From Psychrobacillus sp040274765 (GTDB lineage Bacteria > Bacillota > Bacilli > Bacillales_A > Planococcaceae), in assembly GCA_040274765.1 (NCBI GenBank), contig JBEMAY010000014.1, forward strand, positions 1-59,238: 59,238 bases of DNA, read 5' to 3'. Below the pieces are notes generated by a model that saw nothing but the letters and a program-made list of their open reading frames with translations, searched no databases and was not told where the DNA came from. The number at the start of each line of letters is the position of its first letter. The first letter of the stretch is position 1. Shown one piece after another: positions 15,414 to 24,915 of the stretch. The position numbers and the translations under genes were made by a program.

Positions 15414-17108
15414 TTATTCTTTTCCTGAAATATAAGCCCATTTGTAGCTGTAATCACCTGTAAACGGATGAGATATAATTCCGTGAACGTATGGTTTTTG
15501 TAGTGACATGAGTCCTGACTGATACATCGATGCGACGGAAGCATCTTCCTCCATAATGATTTGTTCAGCTTTTGCTAGAGCTTCCCAGCGTGCCTCAGGC
15601 TCCAATGCAAGTTCATTTTTTGCTTGGTCAATCAGTTTATCCAACTCCGGGTTTGAATAAGACATATTATTTTGTGGAGAACCTGTAACAAATAATTCTA
15701 GGAAGGTAATTGGATCTTGGAAGTCAGGTGCCCAGCCAGTGCTTTGAATATCGTAATCCTGCGCTGCATCCTTGTCCAATTTCACATTGAATGTAACTGG
15801 TATCAGCTTAATAGTAAGCCCTTTAAGATTTCCTTCCATCTGAGCTTTTAAATATTCATCCATATTTTTAGCAAGCTCACTGTCATTACCAACTAATTCT
15901 AGCTCTAATTCAGTCAGTCCTTCTTCTTCCATTCCTTCTTGAAATAGTTTTGCTGCTTCTTCAGCGTTATACTTTGTCATATCTCCATTTATATCACGAA
16001 AATCTTTTTTATTTTCATCGAATGTCAGTCCTTTAGGCACTAGGAAATCACCTGGTATTGAACCGTTTGCCAGTATAGCTGATGCCAAATCCTCTTTGTT
16101 GAAAGACATAGCAATTGCTTTACGAATTTTCACATTTGAAAGGGCTGTTTTTTGACCATCACGTTCTTGGTTCAGCTTTAAATAGTAGATAGTAGGTTTC
16201 AATTCTTTTATTACCTCTTCATGATTTGCATATTGAAGTGCAAATTCTCCTGATAATCCTACACGATCTTTTTCTCCATTCTCATAGAGGTTAACTGATG
16301 TAGATGTTTCCTTGACTACGTCCACATTAACTTTATCCAACTGGACAACTTCAGCATCCCAATAGGTTGCATTTTTTTCTAATGACCAGGATAAGCCTGT
16401 CCCGTCCCATTCAGTAAGAACAAATGGTCCATTGTAAATAAGGTTATCTGAGTTAGATGCATATGAATTACTTTTTTCAGTTACATATTCCTCATTTTGA
16501 GGATAGAAAGTACCAAATGACATGAGGGACATAAAATAAGGAACTGGTCTTTCAAGCGTCACCTTTAATGTTTTATCATCCACGGCTTCAACGCCCAATT
16601 CTTCTTTTGCCATTTCTCCCATTGATATTTGAGTTGCATTTTTTATTAACCCTTGCATCATATAAGGACCATAGGAGCTACCTGTCTCAGGGTCAATTGC
16701 TCTTCTCCAAGAAAACACAAAATCTTTTGCTGTTACTGGGGTACCGTTGGACCAGTTTGCATCTCGCAATTTGAATGTATAGGTTAATCCATCTTCTGAA
16801 ACTTCTGGTTCACCTTCTGCCATTGCAGGCACAGGAATATTTTCTTGATTTAATCGATAGAGCCCTTCCATTACGTTATTAAGGTAGTTAAAAGACACAG
16901 CATCGTCGGCCAAAACGGAGTCCATTGATGGAATCTCTGCACCTGCAACAAGATTTAATTCTTGTACTTCATCAAGTTCAGCAGAATCCTTCCCCTCAGT
17001 AGTTTCTGGCTCTTTCGTTGAACTCTCTTTAGTATTTTTATCCTCATTGCAAGCAACTAGAAAAATACTTAAGATAAGTAGAAACACCCATAAAAATTTC
17101 TTTTTCAC
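15414..17108 (-). CDS. Oligopeptide-binding lipoprotein (OppA-like, SBP_bac_5)
   Basis: The extracellular solute receptor of a peptide ABC importer. A lipoprotein signal ends LVAC; mature residues follow a Lys/Glu-rich linker. Family segments include EGLYRLN, GLTYTFKLRDANWSNGTPVTAKDFVFSWRR (in pieces) and the C-terminal NNMSYSNPELDKLI. I prefer the GTG at 17108 (MKKKFLW, 564 residues), 9 bases from AGGGG; an ATG at 17117 adjoins that site. No permease or ATPase genes are adjacent, so it is an orphan receptor that may share a permease encoded elsewhere. Confidence 0.88.
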   Translation of the reverse strand: MKKKFLWVFLLILSIFLVACNEDKNTKESSTKEPETTEGKDSAELDEVQELNLVAGAEIPSMDSVLADDAVSFNYLNNVMEGLYRLNQENIPVPAMAEGEPEVSEDGLTYTFKLRDANWSNGTPVTAKDFVFSWRRAIDPETGSSYGPYMMQGLIKNATQISMGEMAKEELGVEAVDDKTLKVTLERPVPYFMSLMSFGTFYPQNEEYVTEKSNSYASNSDNLIYNGPFVLTEWDGTGLSWSLEKNATYWDAEVVQLDKVNVDVVKETSTSVNLYENGEKDRVGLSGEFALQYANHEEVIKELKPTIYYLKLNQERDGQKTALSNVKIRKAIAMSFNKEDLASAILANGSIPGDFLVPKGLTFDENKKDFRDINGDMTKYNAEEAAKLFQEGMEEEGLTELELELVGNDSELAKNMDEYLKAQMEGNLKGLTIKLIPVTFNVKLDKDAAQDYDIQSTGWAPDFQDPITFLELFVTGSPQNNMSYSNPELDKLIDQAKNELALEPEARWEALAKAEQIIMEEDASVASMYQSGLMSLQKPYVHGIISHPFTGDYSYKWAYISGKE

Positions 17109-17260
17109 TTCATCCATCCCCTTTTTTTAACACATTAAGTACTCTATTAATATATTTCACTAATCGCAATAAATCAAATAATAATTAGATTTTTTAGAAT
17201 AGTATTTCTATTCATCATAAATATGTATGTTAGCATACTTTCATTTTGACAATAGAAATA

Positions 17261-17284
17261 GCCGGTAAACTTTCTTTTACCGGC
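17261..17284 (-). terminator. Hairpin after the dacB-like gene
   Basis: GCCGGTAAA (17261-17269) pairs perfectly with TTTACCGGC (17276-17284). It lies 23 bp past the stop of the D,D-carboxypeptidase gene; the following minus-strand T content is moderate. Confidence 0.6.
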
Positions 17285-17307
17285 CTTTCTATTAGTTTTT
17301 TAAAATT

Positions 17308-18765
17308 TTATAGATTTCTAGCCATTACCGTTACAATTTCATCAATTACTGAAGCTGTACCTGACTTATCTTGTACCAATACACTAAAAATATATTGTTC
17401 CCCAGTACTTCCTTCTATATAGCCACTTAGCGTACTAACGCCAGTTAATGAACCAGTTTTGGCAAAAACCTTACCTGCAGTAAGTGGATCTTTTAGACGG
17501 TTTCTTAGTGTGCCACCTACCATTCTGTCAGAATGAGCGGCTACTGGTAAACTCTTAAAATAAGTGTCAAACCAATCTTCCTGTTGTACCTTAAGAAGTA
17601 AATCATTAATAGCCAAGCCAGATACTGAGTTTGCATGTGACATTCCAGAGCCATCCTCGAATTTCCAATAAGACATATCTAGGTTAATGGATTTACCGTA
17701 CTGCTCCATCACCTTTAAGCCGGCCTTCGTGCTTCCATGATTGCCCTTGACCTTGCCCATTGTTTTAACCAATATGTCCGCAATCCCATTATTACTTAGC
17801 TTCATATAAGGAATGAGTAGTTCTCTTAGTGGCATAGATTCTTTTACTGATATTAGTTCAGCACTTTTAGGAGTAGCTGCTCTAAAGAATTTATGTTTCT
17901 TATACTCTATCCCTTCTTGTTCTAATATGGCTTGGAACATCGTCAGTGTATGAGTAGTCGGATGCTGCATCGTTACCCACTCTCTTTTAGTCCTATCAAT
18001 AGGTAGATTGCCACTTATAACGATTTCATTGGTTCGATATGATCTCTCTATCGTAATAGTATTACTTTGACCAGCCGCTACGGTTTGTGCTTGATTGACA
18101 ATTTCTAGATCTCCTAGATGAGGAGTTGCTTTTACGGTAGGTGCATTTCCGATCGCAGAACCATTTACATCGATGATAATGGTTCCAGAATCATAGTCAG
18201 CATTTGGTGATGTAGTCAATGCCGAAATAGGAGCAGCATAGTAATATGATTCATCGTTTGCCCATATGCCTGGTGTTAACAACTCATCATCAAACCACTT
18301 GTCATCTCCGACAATTCTTCCATCAATCGTTTGAATTCCTTTAGCCTTCAATGCTTGAGCAAATTGTCGTAAGTCTTCCTCCATTAAGGTTGGATCGCCT
18401 TGTCCCTGTAGATAGACATCTCCTTTTAATACTCCATTAGATAGCTTACCACTCGTATACAGACTTGTTTTAAAACGATAATCTTCGCCTAGAACATCTA
18501 GCGCTGCGGCAGTAGTGATCAGCTTCATATTGGAAGCAGGTTTAATCGGTGTATCACCATTATAGTCATACACCACTTCACCAGTCATCCGGTCCATAAT
18601 CGCAATACTTACTTTTGCCCCAGACAGTTTTTCTTGAACGATTGTCGAAATGGATTCACTTAAAGCATCCTCTGTTGATACCTCTGCTTGAGCTAATTGT
18701 CCCATTCCAAACATGCTCACCAATAAGACCCAAGCCATCAAAAGGCTTGCCCACCTTTTCCTCAT
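17308..18765 (-). CDS. D-alanyl-D-alanine carboxypeptidase/endopeptidase (PBP4, peptidase S13)
   Basis: A cell-wall hydrolase of the DacB/PBP4 class that trims or cuts peptidoglycan stem peptides outside the membrane. The signal peptide ends about LAQA at residue 27. The catalytic motifs are all present: S78-N-M-K81 (SxxK), SNNGIAD (SxN) and KTGSLTGV (KTG). The large insertion between SxxK and SxN is the S13 domain arrangement. I start at the ATG at 18765, giving 485 residues, because GGGGGAAG precedes it and the signal peptide then begins MRKRW. Single gene with its own terminator. Confidence 0.92.
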   Translation of the reverse strand: MRKRWASLLMAWVLLVSMFGMGQLAQAEVSTEDALSESISTIVQEKLSGAKVSIAIMDRMTGEVVYDYNGDTPIKPASNMKLITTAAALDVLGEDYRFKTSLYTSGKLSNGVLKGDVYLQGQGDPTLMEEDLRQFAQALKAKGIQTIDGRIVGDDKWFDDELLTPGIWANDESYYYAAPISALTTSPNADYDSGTIIIDVNGSAIGNAPTVKATPHLGDLEIVNQAQTVAAGQSNTITIERSYRTNEIVISGNLPIDRTKREWVTMQHPTTHTLTMFQAILEQEGIEYKKHKFFRAATPKSAELISVKESMPLRELLIPYMKLSNNGIADILVKTMGKVKGNHGSTKAGLKVMEQYGKSINLDMSYWKFEDGSGMSHANSVSGLAINDLLLKVQQEDWFDTYFKSLPVAAHSDRMVGGTLRNRLKDPLTAGKVFAKTGSLTGVSTLSGYIEGSTGEQYIFSVLVQDKSGTASVIDEIVTVMARNL

Positions 18766-18986
18766 AATCTTCCCCCATTCTAATTTGTAAAAATAGATTA
18801 GGGACTTATTCCACTTAAAGAATAAATTTCCTTCCAATAAGTAAAAAAGAGGATTTTCGGAGTGGTATGTTAAGGGAAGTATCTATCAATATTCCTATGG
18901 TAATTATGTCTATTGAATTAGGATTAGAGAGTGTTTATTGTTTTAGTCGAATTTCATTTTCTATGCATCTATCAATTTCCCAAAAT

Positions 18987-19811
18987 TTATATATTCCTAA
19001 ATACAGTTGGAAGCAATTCAGAAATTTTATCTGTCCTTAAGGATGTATCAAGAGATATGTAGGGATTCTCATCTTTTGTAACAATCACTGAGCAAATATA
19101 GGAACTGTCGAATCCAAGCTGCTCCACTCTCTTTTTATTAAAAGTATAATAGCTTTCTTTTTGTGGTGGACCTGCATGAAGAGTGCCTATCACGTTGTTT
19201 TTAGTTAGCTCTAACAATGCATCTGATAGATCTTGGACATTCACAAACGATCTAAATACATTTTCCCAAGCGTTATATGATTTACTTTCTTTCATATTTT
19301 CAATTATTTGGAGGGTACGCTTTTCTATATAATGATTGTCCCCATATAAAGGTCCTGTCCGTACAATCACATGGTTTGGATAGTTCTCCGTCAAATATTG
19401 TTCTCCAGCATATTTTGCATTTACGTAAATAGCTAGACGGGCTTCGGAAGGTAGCAAACCTGTTGAATCGAGCTCATCGTAATCACCCCTACCATCCACG
19501 AACACTGCATCAGTAGATAAGAATATGAATTTGGTGTCTTCACTCAAATGTGTCACGACATTTTTCAGTCCAATTTCAATAAGCTGGTCCTCATTCTCCA
19601 TGCTCATAAGACACCAAATGACGACATCCGGTTTTATACTAGCTATTGTCTGTGCAACTAAATGCTTGTCCATTACATCTAAAGGAATGACATTTTTTGC
19701 AACGTTTGACAACCTAGATGTTCCAACCACGGTTAGCGATTCGTCCTCAAGAGCCTTTTGATATAAGATAGACCCTAAAAAGCCAGTGGCTCCTAGAATA
19801 AGTACTTTCAT
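18987..19811 (-). CDS. NAD-dependent epimerase/RmlD-like reductase
   Basis: An extended-SDR Rossmann protein of 274 residues. It has GATGFLG at 7-13, a threonine-rich strand and the catalytic-type YVNAK (YxxxK) in IYVNAKYAGEQYL. Resemblance is to RmlD_sub_bind proteins that reduce or epimerise nucleotide sugars. No other sugar-nucleotide gene is near, so the substrate is unknown. Last gene of a probable five-gene unit (22998 to 18987), 19 bp after the preceding gene. Confidence 0.78.
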   Translation of the reverse strand: MKVLILGATGFLGSILYQKALEDESLTVVGTSRLSNVAKNVIPLDVMDKHLVAQTIASIKPDVVIWCLMSMENEDQLIEIGLKNVVTHLSEDTKFIFLSTDAVFVDGRGDYDELDSTGLLPSEARLAIYVNAKYAGEQYLTENYPNHVIVRTGPLYGDNHYIEKRTLQIIENMKESKSYNAWENVFRSFVNVQDLSDALLELTKNNVIGTLHAGPPQKESYYTFNKKRVEQLGFDSSYICSVIVTKDENPYISLDTSLRTDKISELLPTVFRNI

Positions 19812-19830
19812 TTAAATGCTCCTTCTTATT

Positions 19831-20718
19831 TTATAATTGTTTATTTCTTCTATATATCCTTGTAGTAAACCTTTGCCATTTCTCATTTAGTTTGGACCAT
19901 TCAACGATTTTCCAAGGATTAAAGAAAGTTTGGCCATTTTTATTAAAAAAAAGATAATCACCTATACAGTAAGAAGCGTGTTGAATGACTCCTTCCGCAT
20001 TAACCCAAGCGACTATATCGTTTTCCCGGAAGTCACCATCGTGGATGAAGTAACCTGCTCTTTTAATACTTTCTTCAAATGTCTTTGGGTGGACCCATTC
20101 GTGTATCATCCACTCCTGTTGAGTGACAGCAAATAACGTAGCAGATAAGCAATTGCTGCCTGCATTATGAGGAAAAGTATTTGCAAACTTTCTTATGTGT
20201 ATTGGAGCATTGTGGGGAACATCATAACCATCCCAACTATCCCATTCTTGTGCATATTCCAATAGCAAGTCTGCTTTCAGCTGATCAGATAATGAGTTCC
20301 ACATTTGGCTTTGTAATACTATATATACTTGATCATTTTTAATTACTACATGATTCTCTATTAACGAATTTCTCTCATTTAGAGAAGGCAAAGGTAAGAC
20401 TAATCCTCTATTTATTTCCACCTGTCTAGCATTCAATATTTTTTTCATTTCATTCGGTAATTGATTAAACCAACCATGCTGCGCTACGATAACAAATTGA
20501 ATATCATCATCTATATTCCAGTATTCATAGCTATTCACAAGTTGAATATGATTATAGGAAGGATGCTCGTAAAATTCTTTTTTCGGTATGATTAGTACTT
20601 CAGGAAGATATTTCTCTAAAACAAATAGGTCCTCTTCTTTGATAAAGAACAAATTTTTTTCCGGTACATATTGATTAATCCAACTTTTTAAATGTTTAAT
20701 AGATGGTACAATATTCAT
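19831..20718 (-). CDS. Uncharacterised protein with Cys-His pair (papain-like?)
   Basis: About 295 residues with no signal peptide. Toward the C-terminus, GSNCLSATLFAVT is followed ~60 residues later by GVIQHASYCIGDYLFFNKNGQ. This is the spacing and context of a papain/NlpC-P60-like Cys and His, in which the enzyme's BHASYCIGDYLFF-type strand follows the His. The N-terminal ~170 residues match nothing I know. I start at the ATG at 20718, two bases after the previous stop; a TTG at 20739 overlapping the upstream gene is possible. Function is inferred weakly; a cysteine hydrolase is a guess. Confidence 0.6.
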   Translation of the reverse strand: MNIVPSIKHLKSWINQYVPEKNLFFIKEEDLFVLEKYLPEVLIIPKKEFYEHPSYNHIQLVNSYEYWNIDDDIQFVIVAQHGWFNQLPNEMKKILNARQVEINRGLVLPLPSLNERNSLIENHVVIKNDQVYIVLQSQMWNSLSDQLKADLLLEYAQEWDSWDGYDVPHNAPIHIRKFANTFPHNAGSNCLSATLFAVTQQEWMIHEWVHPKTFEESIKRAGYFIHDGDFRENDIVAWVNAEGVIQHASYCIGDYLFFNKNGQTFFNPWKIVEWSKLNEKWQRFTTRIYRRNKQL

Positions 20719-20720
20719 TT

Positions 20721-21278
20721 CTATTGACCACGCTTCCAATCTCTCTGGGAAAGTACATAATGTTCGTGCTGTTTACCATCTATTTGGATGTTACCTTTCA
20801 AGCTAAAGCCACATTTTTGAATGACCCGGATTGATCCATAATTGTAAGGTAGAACCACCGTATTTAGCTGTTGAACATTTGTCTTTGTAAACAAGTAATG
20901 AATTAATCCCTTTACTGCCTGAGTCGCATAACCGCTTTTTTGATAATCCTTGGATATTGCATAAGCTATTTCACGATTTGGATGGGGTAGCCCCTCCTTC
21001 AAACCTGTATTACAAAAACCAATAAATTTGCCAGTTTTCTTTAAAATAATTCCTAACTTTAAATAATCTTGTTCATCGATGTTCGGAACAGCTGACAAAA
21101 ACGATTTATTTGATGGAATTTCATAGTTTTGAACCCAGTTTGCTCGTTGTTCTCTTGTCGAACGCCAATCCGGTAAAAACTCGTAAACCTCTGGTTGTGA
21201 TGTCAGCTCATAAATAGCATCAACATCATTAATTGTGAACTCTCTAAGTAATATTTCCCCGCAGTCTATATCAAACAT
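20721..21278 (-). CDS. GNAT acetyltransferase, RimJ/RimL type
   Basis: 185 residues. The start LLREFTINDVDAIYELTSQPEVYEFLPDW is typical of the Acetyltransf_3 group. Motif A is QKSGYATQAVKG, and the end VIQKCGFSLKGN is the usual motif. Such enzymes acetylate protein N-termini or small molecules; the target is unknown. Third gene of the 22998-18987 unit, 25 bp after the hydrolase gene. Confidence 0.85.
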   Translation of the reverse strand: MFDIDCGEILLREFTINDVDAIYELTSQPEVYEFLPDWRSTREQRANWVQNYEIPSNKSFLSAVPNIDEQDYLKLGIILKKTGKFIGFCNTGLKEGLPHPNREIAYAISKDYQKSGYATQAVKGLIHYLFTKTNVQQLNTVVLPYNYGSIRVIQKCGFSLKGNIQIDGKQHEHYVLSQRDWKRGQ

Positions 21279-21303
21279 TAATTTTCACCACTTTCCATAA
21301 AGT

Positions 21304-22203
21304 TTATTTCATCAAAAAACGTGTTACAAGTTCATGGTATTGCTCCGGCGTTTCATAATGTGGAGAATGTCCACAATTTTCTATCAAGACTACTTCCCCT
21401 TGGGAAACATCTCTGTTAAAGGCTTCTACTTGTACAGGACAAGTAACCACATCGTGCTCACCTAATATGAGTAAGCTTGGGATTTTTATTTCTTTTAGCA
21501 AGTGTAAAACTGATGTAAAAATTTCTCCTTCTTCTTTCAATCGATTAAAATGGATCTCTGATTTATCATAAAAACTTTCCCATTGGTCCTCTGTATAAAC
21601 TGTGGTATCTGTGGGATTACTAAAATTATAAGTATATATATGCATTCTTTTATCCTCTAAAAAGGCGCTTAGTTCTGTGAACCCTTCAACAATTTCTTTT
21701 GATGATGAGGAACTATTAGCGAGCTTCAAGCACTTTTCTTGTAGGTCAGATTGTTGATATTTTTTAAATAAGTCTGCCGTCTTTAAGAGGAGTGCCCTTC
21801 CAGTGAGCCCAAAATCAAATGTAGGAGCTTCAAAAATTACTTTTTCAATAAAATTAGGGTATCGATGAGCATATAGAGTAGCTAGATAACCTCCAAAGGA
21901 ATGCCCTATAATAGACCATCTTTGAATTCCTAAGTGTTTGCGAAGCTCCTCACAATCATCTATTAAATCATTAAGACTAAATGACTCTCTATCATGAATA
22001 GCCTCCGATCTACAAACACCCCTTTGGTCCAATGCAATTAACTTAAATTGATGACCTAATCTGTTTGCTTGATGATAAGTAAATTCAAAACAGCTCTCAC
22101 CAGGTCCACCATGTAGAAATAAGACTGCTTTGTCACTAGTGTTTTCACTTACTTCTATGTATAGCTCTTTTCCATTAATCGATATCAATTCGCTCACACC
22201 CAT
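21304..22203 (-). CDS. Alpha/beta hydrolase, proline iminopeptidase-like
   Basis: 299 residues, alpha/beta-hydrolase fold. HGGPGESCFE is the oxyanion-hole segment shared with proline iminopeptidases (peptidase S33). GHSFGGY holds the nucleophile serine, GEHDVVTCP the acid, and ENCGHSPHYE the histidine. An aminopeptidase or esterase acting in the cytoplasm is likely. Second gene of the unit, 12 bp after the beta-lactamase-like gene. Confidence 0.85.
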   Translation of the reverse strand: MGVSELISINGKELYIEVSENTSDKAVLFLHGGPGESCFEFTYHQANRLGHQFKLIALDQRGVCRSEAIHDRESFSLNDLIDDCEELRKHLGIQRWSIIGHSFGGYLATLYAHRYPNFIEKVIFEAPTFDFGLTGRALLLKTADLFKKYQQSDLQEKCLKLANSSSSSKEIVEGFTELSAFLEDKRMHIYTYNFSNPTDTTVYTEDQWESFYDKSEIHFNRLKEEGEIFTSVLHLLKEIKIPSLLILGEHDVVTCPVQVEAFNRDVSQGEVVLIENCGHSPHYETPEQYHELVTRFLMK

Positions 22204-22215
22204 AAGTAATCTCCT

Positions 22216-22998
22216 CTACCTAACTAGATTCATAGAATTTTTTATTTTCACATATTCTCCATATATTATATATAACGCCTCTTCCAGTTTCTTATCTGTC
22301 CATGAACCCTCATCTCTCTTTGGTAAATCCTTGGCACCTAACACATATATAAGCATCTCTTTAGAGAATTCTCCAATCACCCCGATATCTATTACTGCAT
22401 TTTCTAATCCCCCTGTCATATGATTTATTAAATGATTTGGGATCTTTTTTATTTCACTTCTTTGCCTAACTAGGCCATTCACAAGGGGAGCCCATAATCC
22501 AGGCTCTGTTTCGTATCCTTTAATAACACATTTTAACAACTCTAAAATATGGGATAACTTTCCCTCGTTTCTCAAATCTTTTGGATTCTTACTAACATTA
22601 ATTTCATTAAAATAGGTTTGAATTTTTTTATTAACATAATCCCAGCCACCACAAAATTCAACAATGCAATTTGCTACATAACTATCATGACATGCAATCA
22701 TTACTTCTACTGCTTCTTGAAGCATCAGTGTAGGTCTATTTTGGTAGTGGGGATAAAGGATATCGCTATCTTCCTTAGGATGTAACTTTATATTTTGAAT
22801 CATATCTGTCCATTTAAATTTCTTTTCTTCTACCAATTTAACAATACAAAAAGCAACGGCAACTTTTGCAGCTGAAGCTAGAGGAACCATTAAATCTGTA
22901 TTTAAAGAAAGTATATTTTTATCTTGTAAAGGAGAATAAAGTATAGCGCCTACCTCTCCTTGCTTTATTTCTTGTAATTTTTCTAATATGTGTTCCAT
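22216..22998 (-). CDS. Class A beta-lactamase-related serine hydrolase, no signal peptide
   Basis: 260 residues. PLASAAKVAVAF places an SxxK (S-A-A-K) near residue 43 in the context of serine beta-lactamase/penicillin-binding folds. HDSYVANCIVEF gives an SxN-like box (S-Y-V-A-N), and HMTGGLEN lies where KTG would be, with T-G-G retained but no lysine. Unlike true beta-lactamases it has no signal peptide, so it should be cytoplasmic and may act on something other than peptidoglycan. First gene of a five-gene unit. Confidence 0.72.
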   Translation of the reverse strand: MEHILEKLQEIKQGEVGAILYSPLQDKNILSLNTDLMVPLASAAKVAVAFCIVKLVEEKKFKWTDMIQNIKLHPKEDSDILYPHYQNRPTLMLQEAVEVMIACHDSYVANCIVEFCGGWDYVNKKIQTYFNEINVSKNPKDLRNEGKLSHILELLKCVIKGYETEPGLWAPLVNGLVRQRSEIKKIPNHLINHMTGGLENAVIDIGVIGEFSKEMLIYVLGAKDLPKRDEGSWTDKKLEEALYIIYGEYVKIKNSMNLVR

Positions 22999-23209
22999 TG
23001 AATACCTGCCCTTTGTGTTTAAAAATAATTTGCTAGTTATCCATATATCAAATCATATCATAGCAATATATGGAATTTAACACATTTTAGAATTTTCTGC
23101 TATTTAAAGCTAATTTTATATATTTACTTCTCTTACCTTTAAAACCAAAGCTAAGTAGTATAAATCTCGCTGAACAGTCATAATTTACATTCACTTTTCT
23201 CACATAAAA

Positions 23210-23243
23210 AAATTGCCCTGCAAGCTATATCGGCGGGCAATTT
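23210..23243 (-). terminator. Terminator of the kinase-like/GNAT unit
   Basis: AAATTGCCC plus GC (23210-23221, one bulge) pairs with GCGGGCAATTT (23233-23243). On the minus strand it runs into TTTTTT. Confidence 0.75.
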
Positions 23244-23248
23244 AGGGG

Positions 23249-23680
23249 TTACTTTAACATTTTTCTAAAGGAATAGCACCATTTGTCGTATTCAAATTTA
23301 TTTTCATAAAAACGGTGGGCTTCTTTTCTTTGTAAGCCTGACTCTAAAGCTATGTACTCAGCACCATTTTCTTTAGCGTAATTATGAATATATTTTAATA
23401 ATTTTTCACCATAGCCACCTGAACGCTGTGAGATATCAGTCACTAAATCGTAAACAAATATATGGCGCTTATTGTAAAAGTTAGTTCGCCAGCTAAATCC
23501 TATTAAAGAAACCATCTTCTCCTGGATATAGAGGGCGCACAGCTTGTACCCATCCTTTTGCATTTCTTGCAATAAATCTATGTATGTTTCTAGGGTTAAA
23601 TCCGTTCTTAGTTGATTCATTAAAGGAAAAGCTTCTGACCACTGATCTCTTGTATTTAGCTCTTTTACTGTTCCTAACAT
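23249..23680 (-). CDS. GNAT-family N-acetyltransferase
   Basis: A 143-residue GNAT with motif A QRSGGYGEKLLKYI, preceded by the strand YDLVTD, and a C-terminal RFYENKFEYDKWCYSFRK. The start ATG has GAGGGA five bases upstream. It follows the P-loop gene by 17 bp and is closed by a terminator, so the two form a unit. Acceptor unknown. Confidence 0.82.
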   Translation of the reverse strand: MLGTVKELNTRDQWSEAFPLMNQLRTDLTLETYIDLLQEMQKDGYKLCALYIQEKMVSLIGFSWRTNFYNKRHIFVYDLVTDISQRSGGYGEKLLKYIHNYAKENGAEYIALESGLQRKEAHRFYENKFEYDKWCYSFRKMLK

Positions 23681-23697
23681 TATGTTCCCTCATTTTC

Positions 23698-24258
23698 TTA
23701 TATTTGAAACTCCGCTCGTATTATTTGAACGACTTCATAAGGACTTAAAAAAGTATTATAGATTCTTATATAATTTTCTCTCTCTATTTCTCCTGAGAGT
23801 GAATTTAATCTGTTGCTTTCCAATGTTGTTAGTAAATGTTGCTCAGATTGTTCCACGTTTCTTTTCGTTGGTTTATGTTTTAAGCGATGTGGTGTCTTAT
23901 TTCGTTCTAGTCTCTCTTCTACATTGGCTTCTAATTCAACAAAATAAATGGAAACGCCTTTGGAGGACATCATCTGACAGATATTCTCTATATCATCCCA
24001 ATCCTCTTGTTTGTCAAAATACCATACCTTCGTGAAAATCATTCCATCCTGATTACTTTTCAAAAATGATTGAAATATCTCCATTCGAAACTGGTGAGTC
24101 AGTCTCCACATTTCCTCACTGAAGTCAAAAAGTGGCTCTAGCAAATCTATTGTCATATGGTTGTGAAACAGCTTAAGACCTGTTTCCCTCGCAAGCTCCT
24201 GTCCAACCGTCATCTTACCAACTGCTTGAGGTCCAAATATAAAAACAAACTTATCCAT
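23698..24258 (-). CDS. P-loop kinase-like AAA-family ATPase
   Basis: 186 residues, beginning with the Walker A variant GPQAVGKMT (residues 9-17), in which Met replaces the usual Ser/Thr directly after Lys; this GPxAVGKMTVG form recurs in a small-molecule-kinase-like family. ELARETGLKLFHNHMTIDLL follows, then VSIYFVELEA (Walker B-like strand) and an Arg-rich LID, ERLERNKTPHRLKHKPTKR. Nucleoside or antibiotic kinase activity is possible but unproven. First gene of a two-gene unit with a GNAT, and it abuts a decayed glyoxalase-like fragment. Confidence 0.75.
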   Translation of the reverse strand: MDKFVFIFGPQAVGKMTVGQELARETGLKLFHNHMTIDLLEPLFDFSEEMWRLTHQFRMEIFQSFLKSNQDGMIFTKVWYFDKQEDWDDIENICQMMSSKGVSIYFVELEANVEERLERNKTPHRLKHKPTKRNVEQSEQHLLTTLESNRLNSLSGEIERENYIRIYNTFLSPYEVVQIIRAEFQI

Positions 24259-24281
24259 TTTACGCTCCTATCGATACTAAC

Positions 24282-24485
24282 CTTCAATAATTGACTTATA
24301 TAATCAAATTCCCAAATATCATGGTCGGCAAAATAGCCTCCATAAGCTTTCCAATCTGTTACTTTAGCTGTTCCTTGGATAGTTGCGCCTGCTAAATGGG
24401 ACATTTTCATTAATTCATCTACTTCTTCTTTCGATTTCGTGCTTAGCAAGCATGAAACCTGTAATCCACTTGTTACACTTGAATA
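24282..24485 (-). pseudogene. Remnant of a VOC (glyoxalase-like) protein
   Basis: The readable piece LLSTKSKEEVDELMKMSHLAG followed by GGYFADHDIWEFDY matches the C-terminal half of VOC superfamily proteins, where YFADPDGHxWE is usual; the DGH is lost. The N-terminal half is broken by stops in all frames around 24490-24530. Its 3' end runs into the start of the P-loop gene. A decayed gene fragment, not expressed as a working enzyme. Confidence 0.6.
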
Positions 24486-24540
24486 ATATCTTCTAAACGT
24501 AGTAATAATCTATTCGCTCCACAATAATTTCTCCTATATT

Positions 24541-24849
24541 TTACTCCGGCATATTATACCGAGGGAAAAAATAAACTACTAAAAATACACCAAAGGACAG
24601 GACTAGAAGTGGCAAGAAAAATTCTTTTTCTGTAAAACCATAAAGGCCTATCAATATCCAAATCAAGCCAAACCATGCTGCAAACGATGCTAAAAAATAC
24701 GTATAAATGGCACTAATAAAGGTTAAAATACGACCTATAAACCTTTCCTGTTTCTTAGATTTCAACAGGTGTATGATGCTTAATATTATGCTCCATACTA
24801 ATAAAACTGGAATTCCCCACAAAAGAACAACTCCCAATAAATCTATCAT
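24541..24849 (-). CDS. Small integral membrane protein
   Basis: 102 residues with three predicted helices (about 6-28, 42-64, 75-95) and a basic loop KSKKQERFIGR. No family recognised. Transcribed away from the plus-strand gene at 24916. Confidence 0.6.
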   Translation of the reverse strand: MIDLLGVVLLWGIPVLLVWSIILSIIHLLKSKKQERFIGRILTFISAIYTYFLASFAAWFGLIWILIGLYGFTEKEFFLPLLVLSFGVFLVVYFFPRYNMPE

Positions 24850-24915
24850 GTTAATTCCCCTAACTAATCAAGTTATGTATCTTTCTAAGTAAAAATTCAA
24901 AAGGAGAAATTATAA

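Noticed and set aside
23493..23693. A 66-residue frame overlapping the GNAT gene in another phase
   Set aside because: The GNAT frame is the one with family motifs and a ribosome site; this is its shadow.
24210..24281. The C-terminal 23 residues of the frame read through the VOC remnant
   Set aside because: They lie over the start of the P-loop gene in another frame and have lost all resemblance to VOC proteins.
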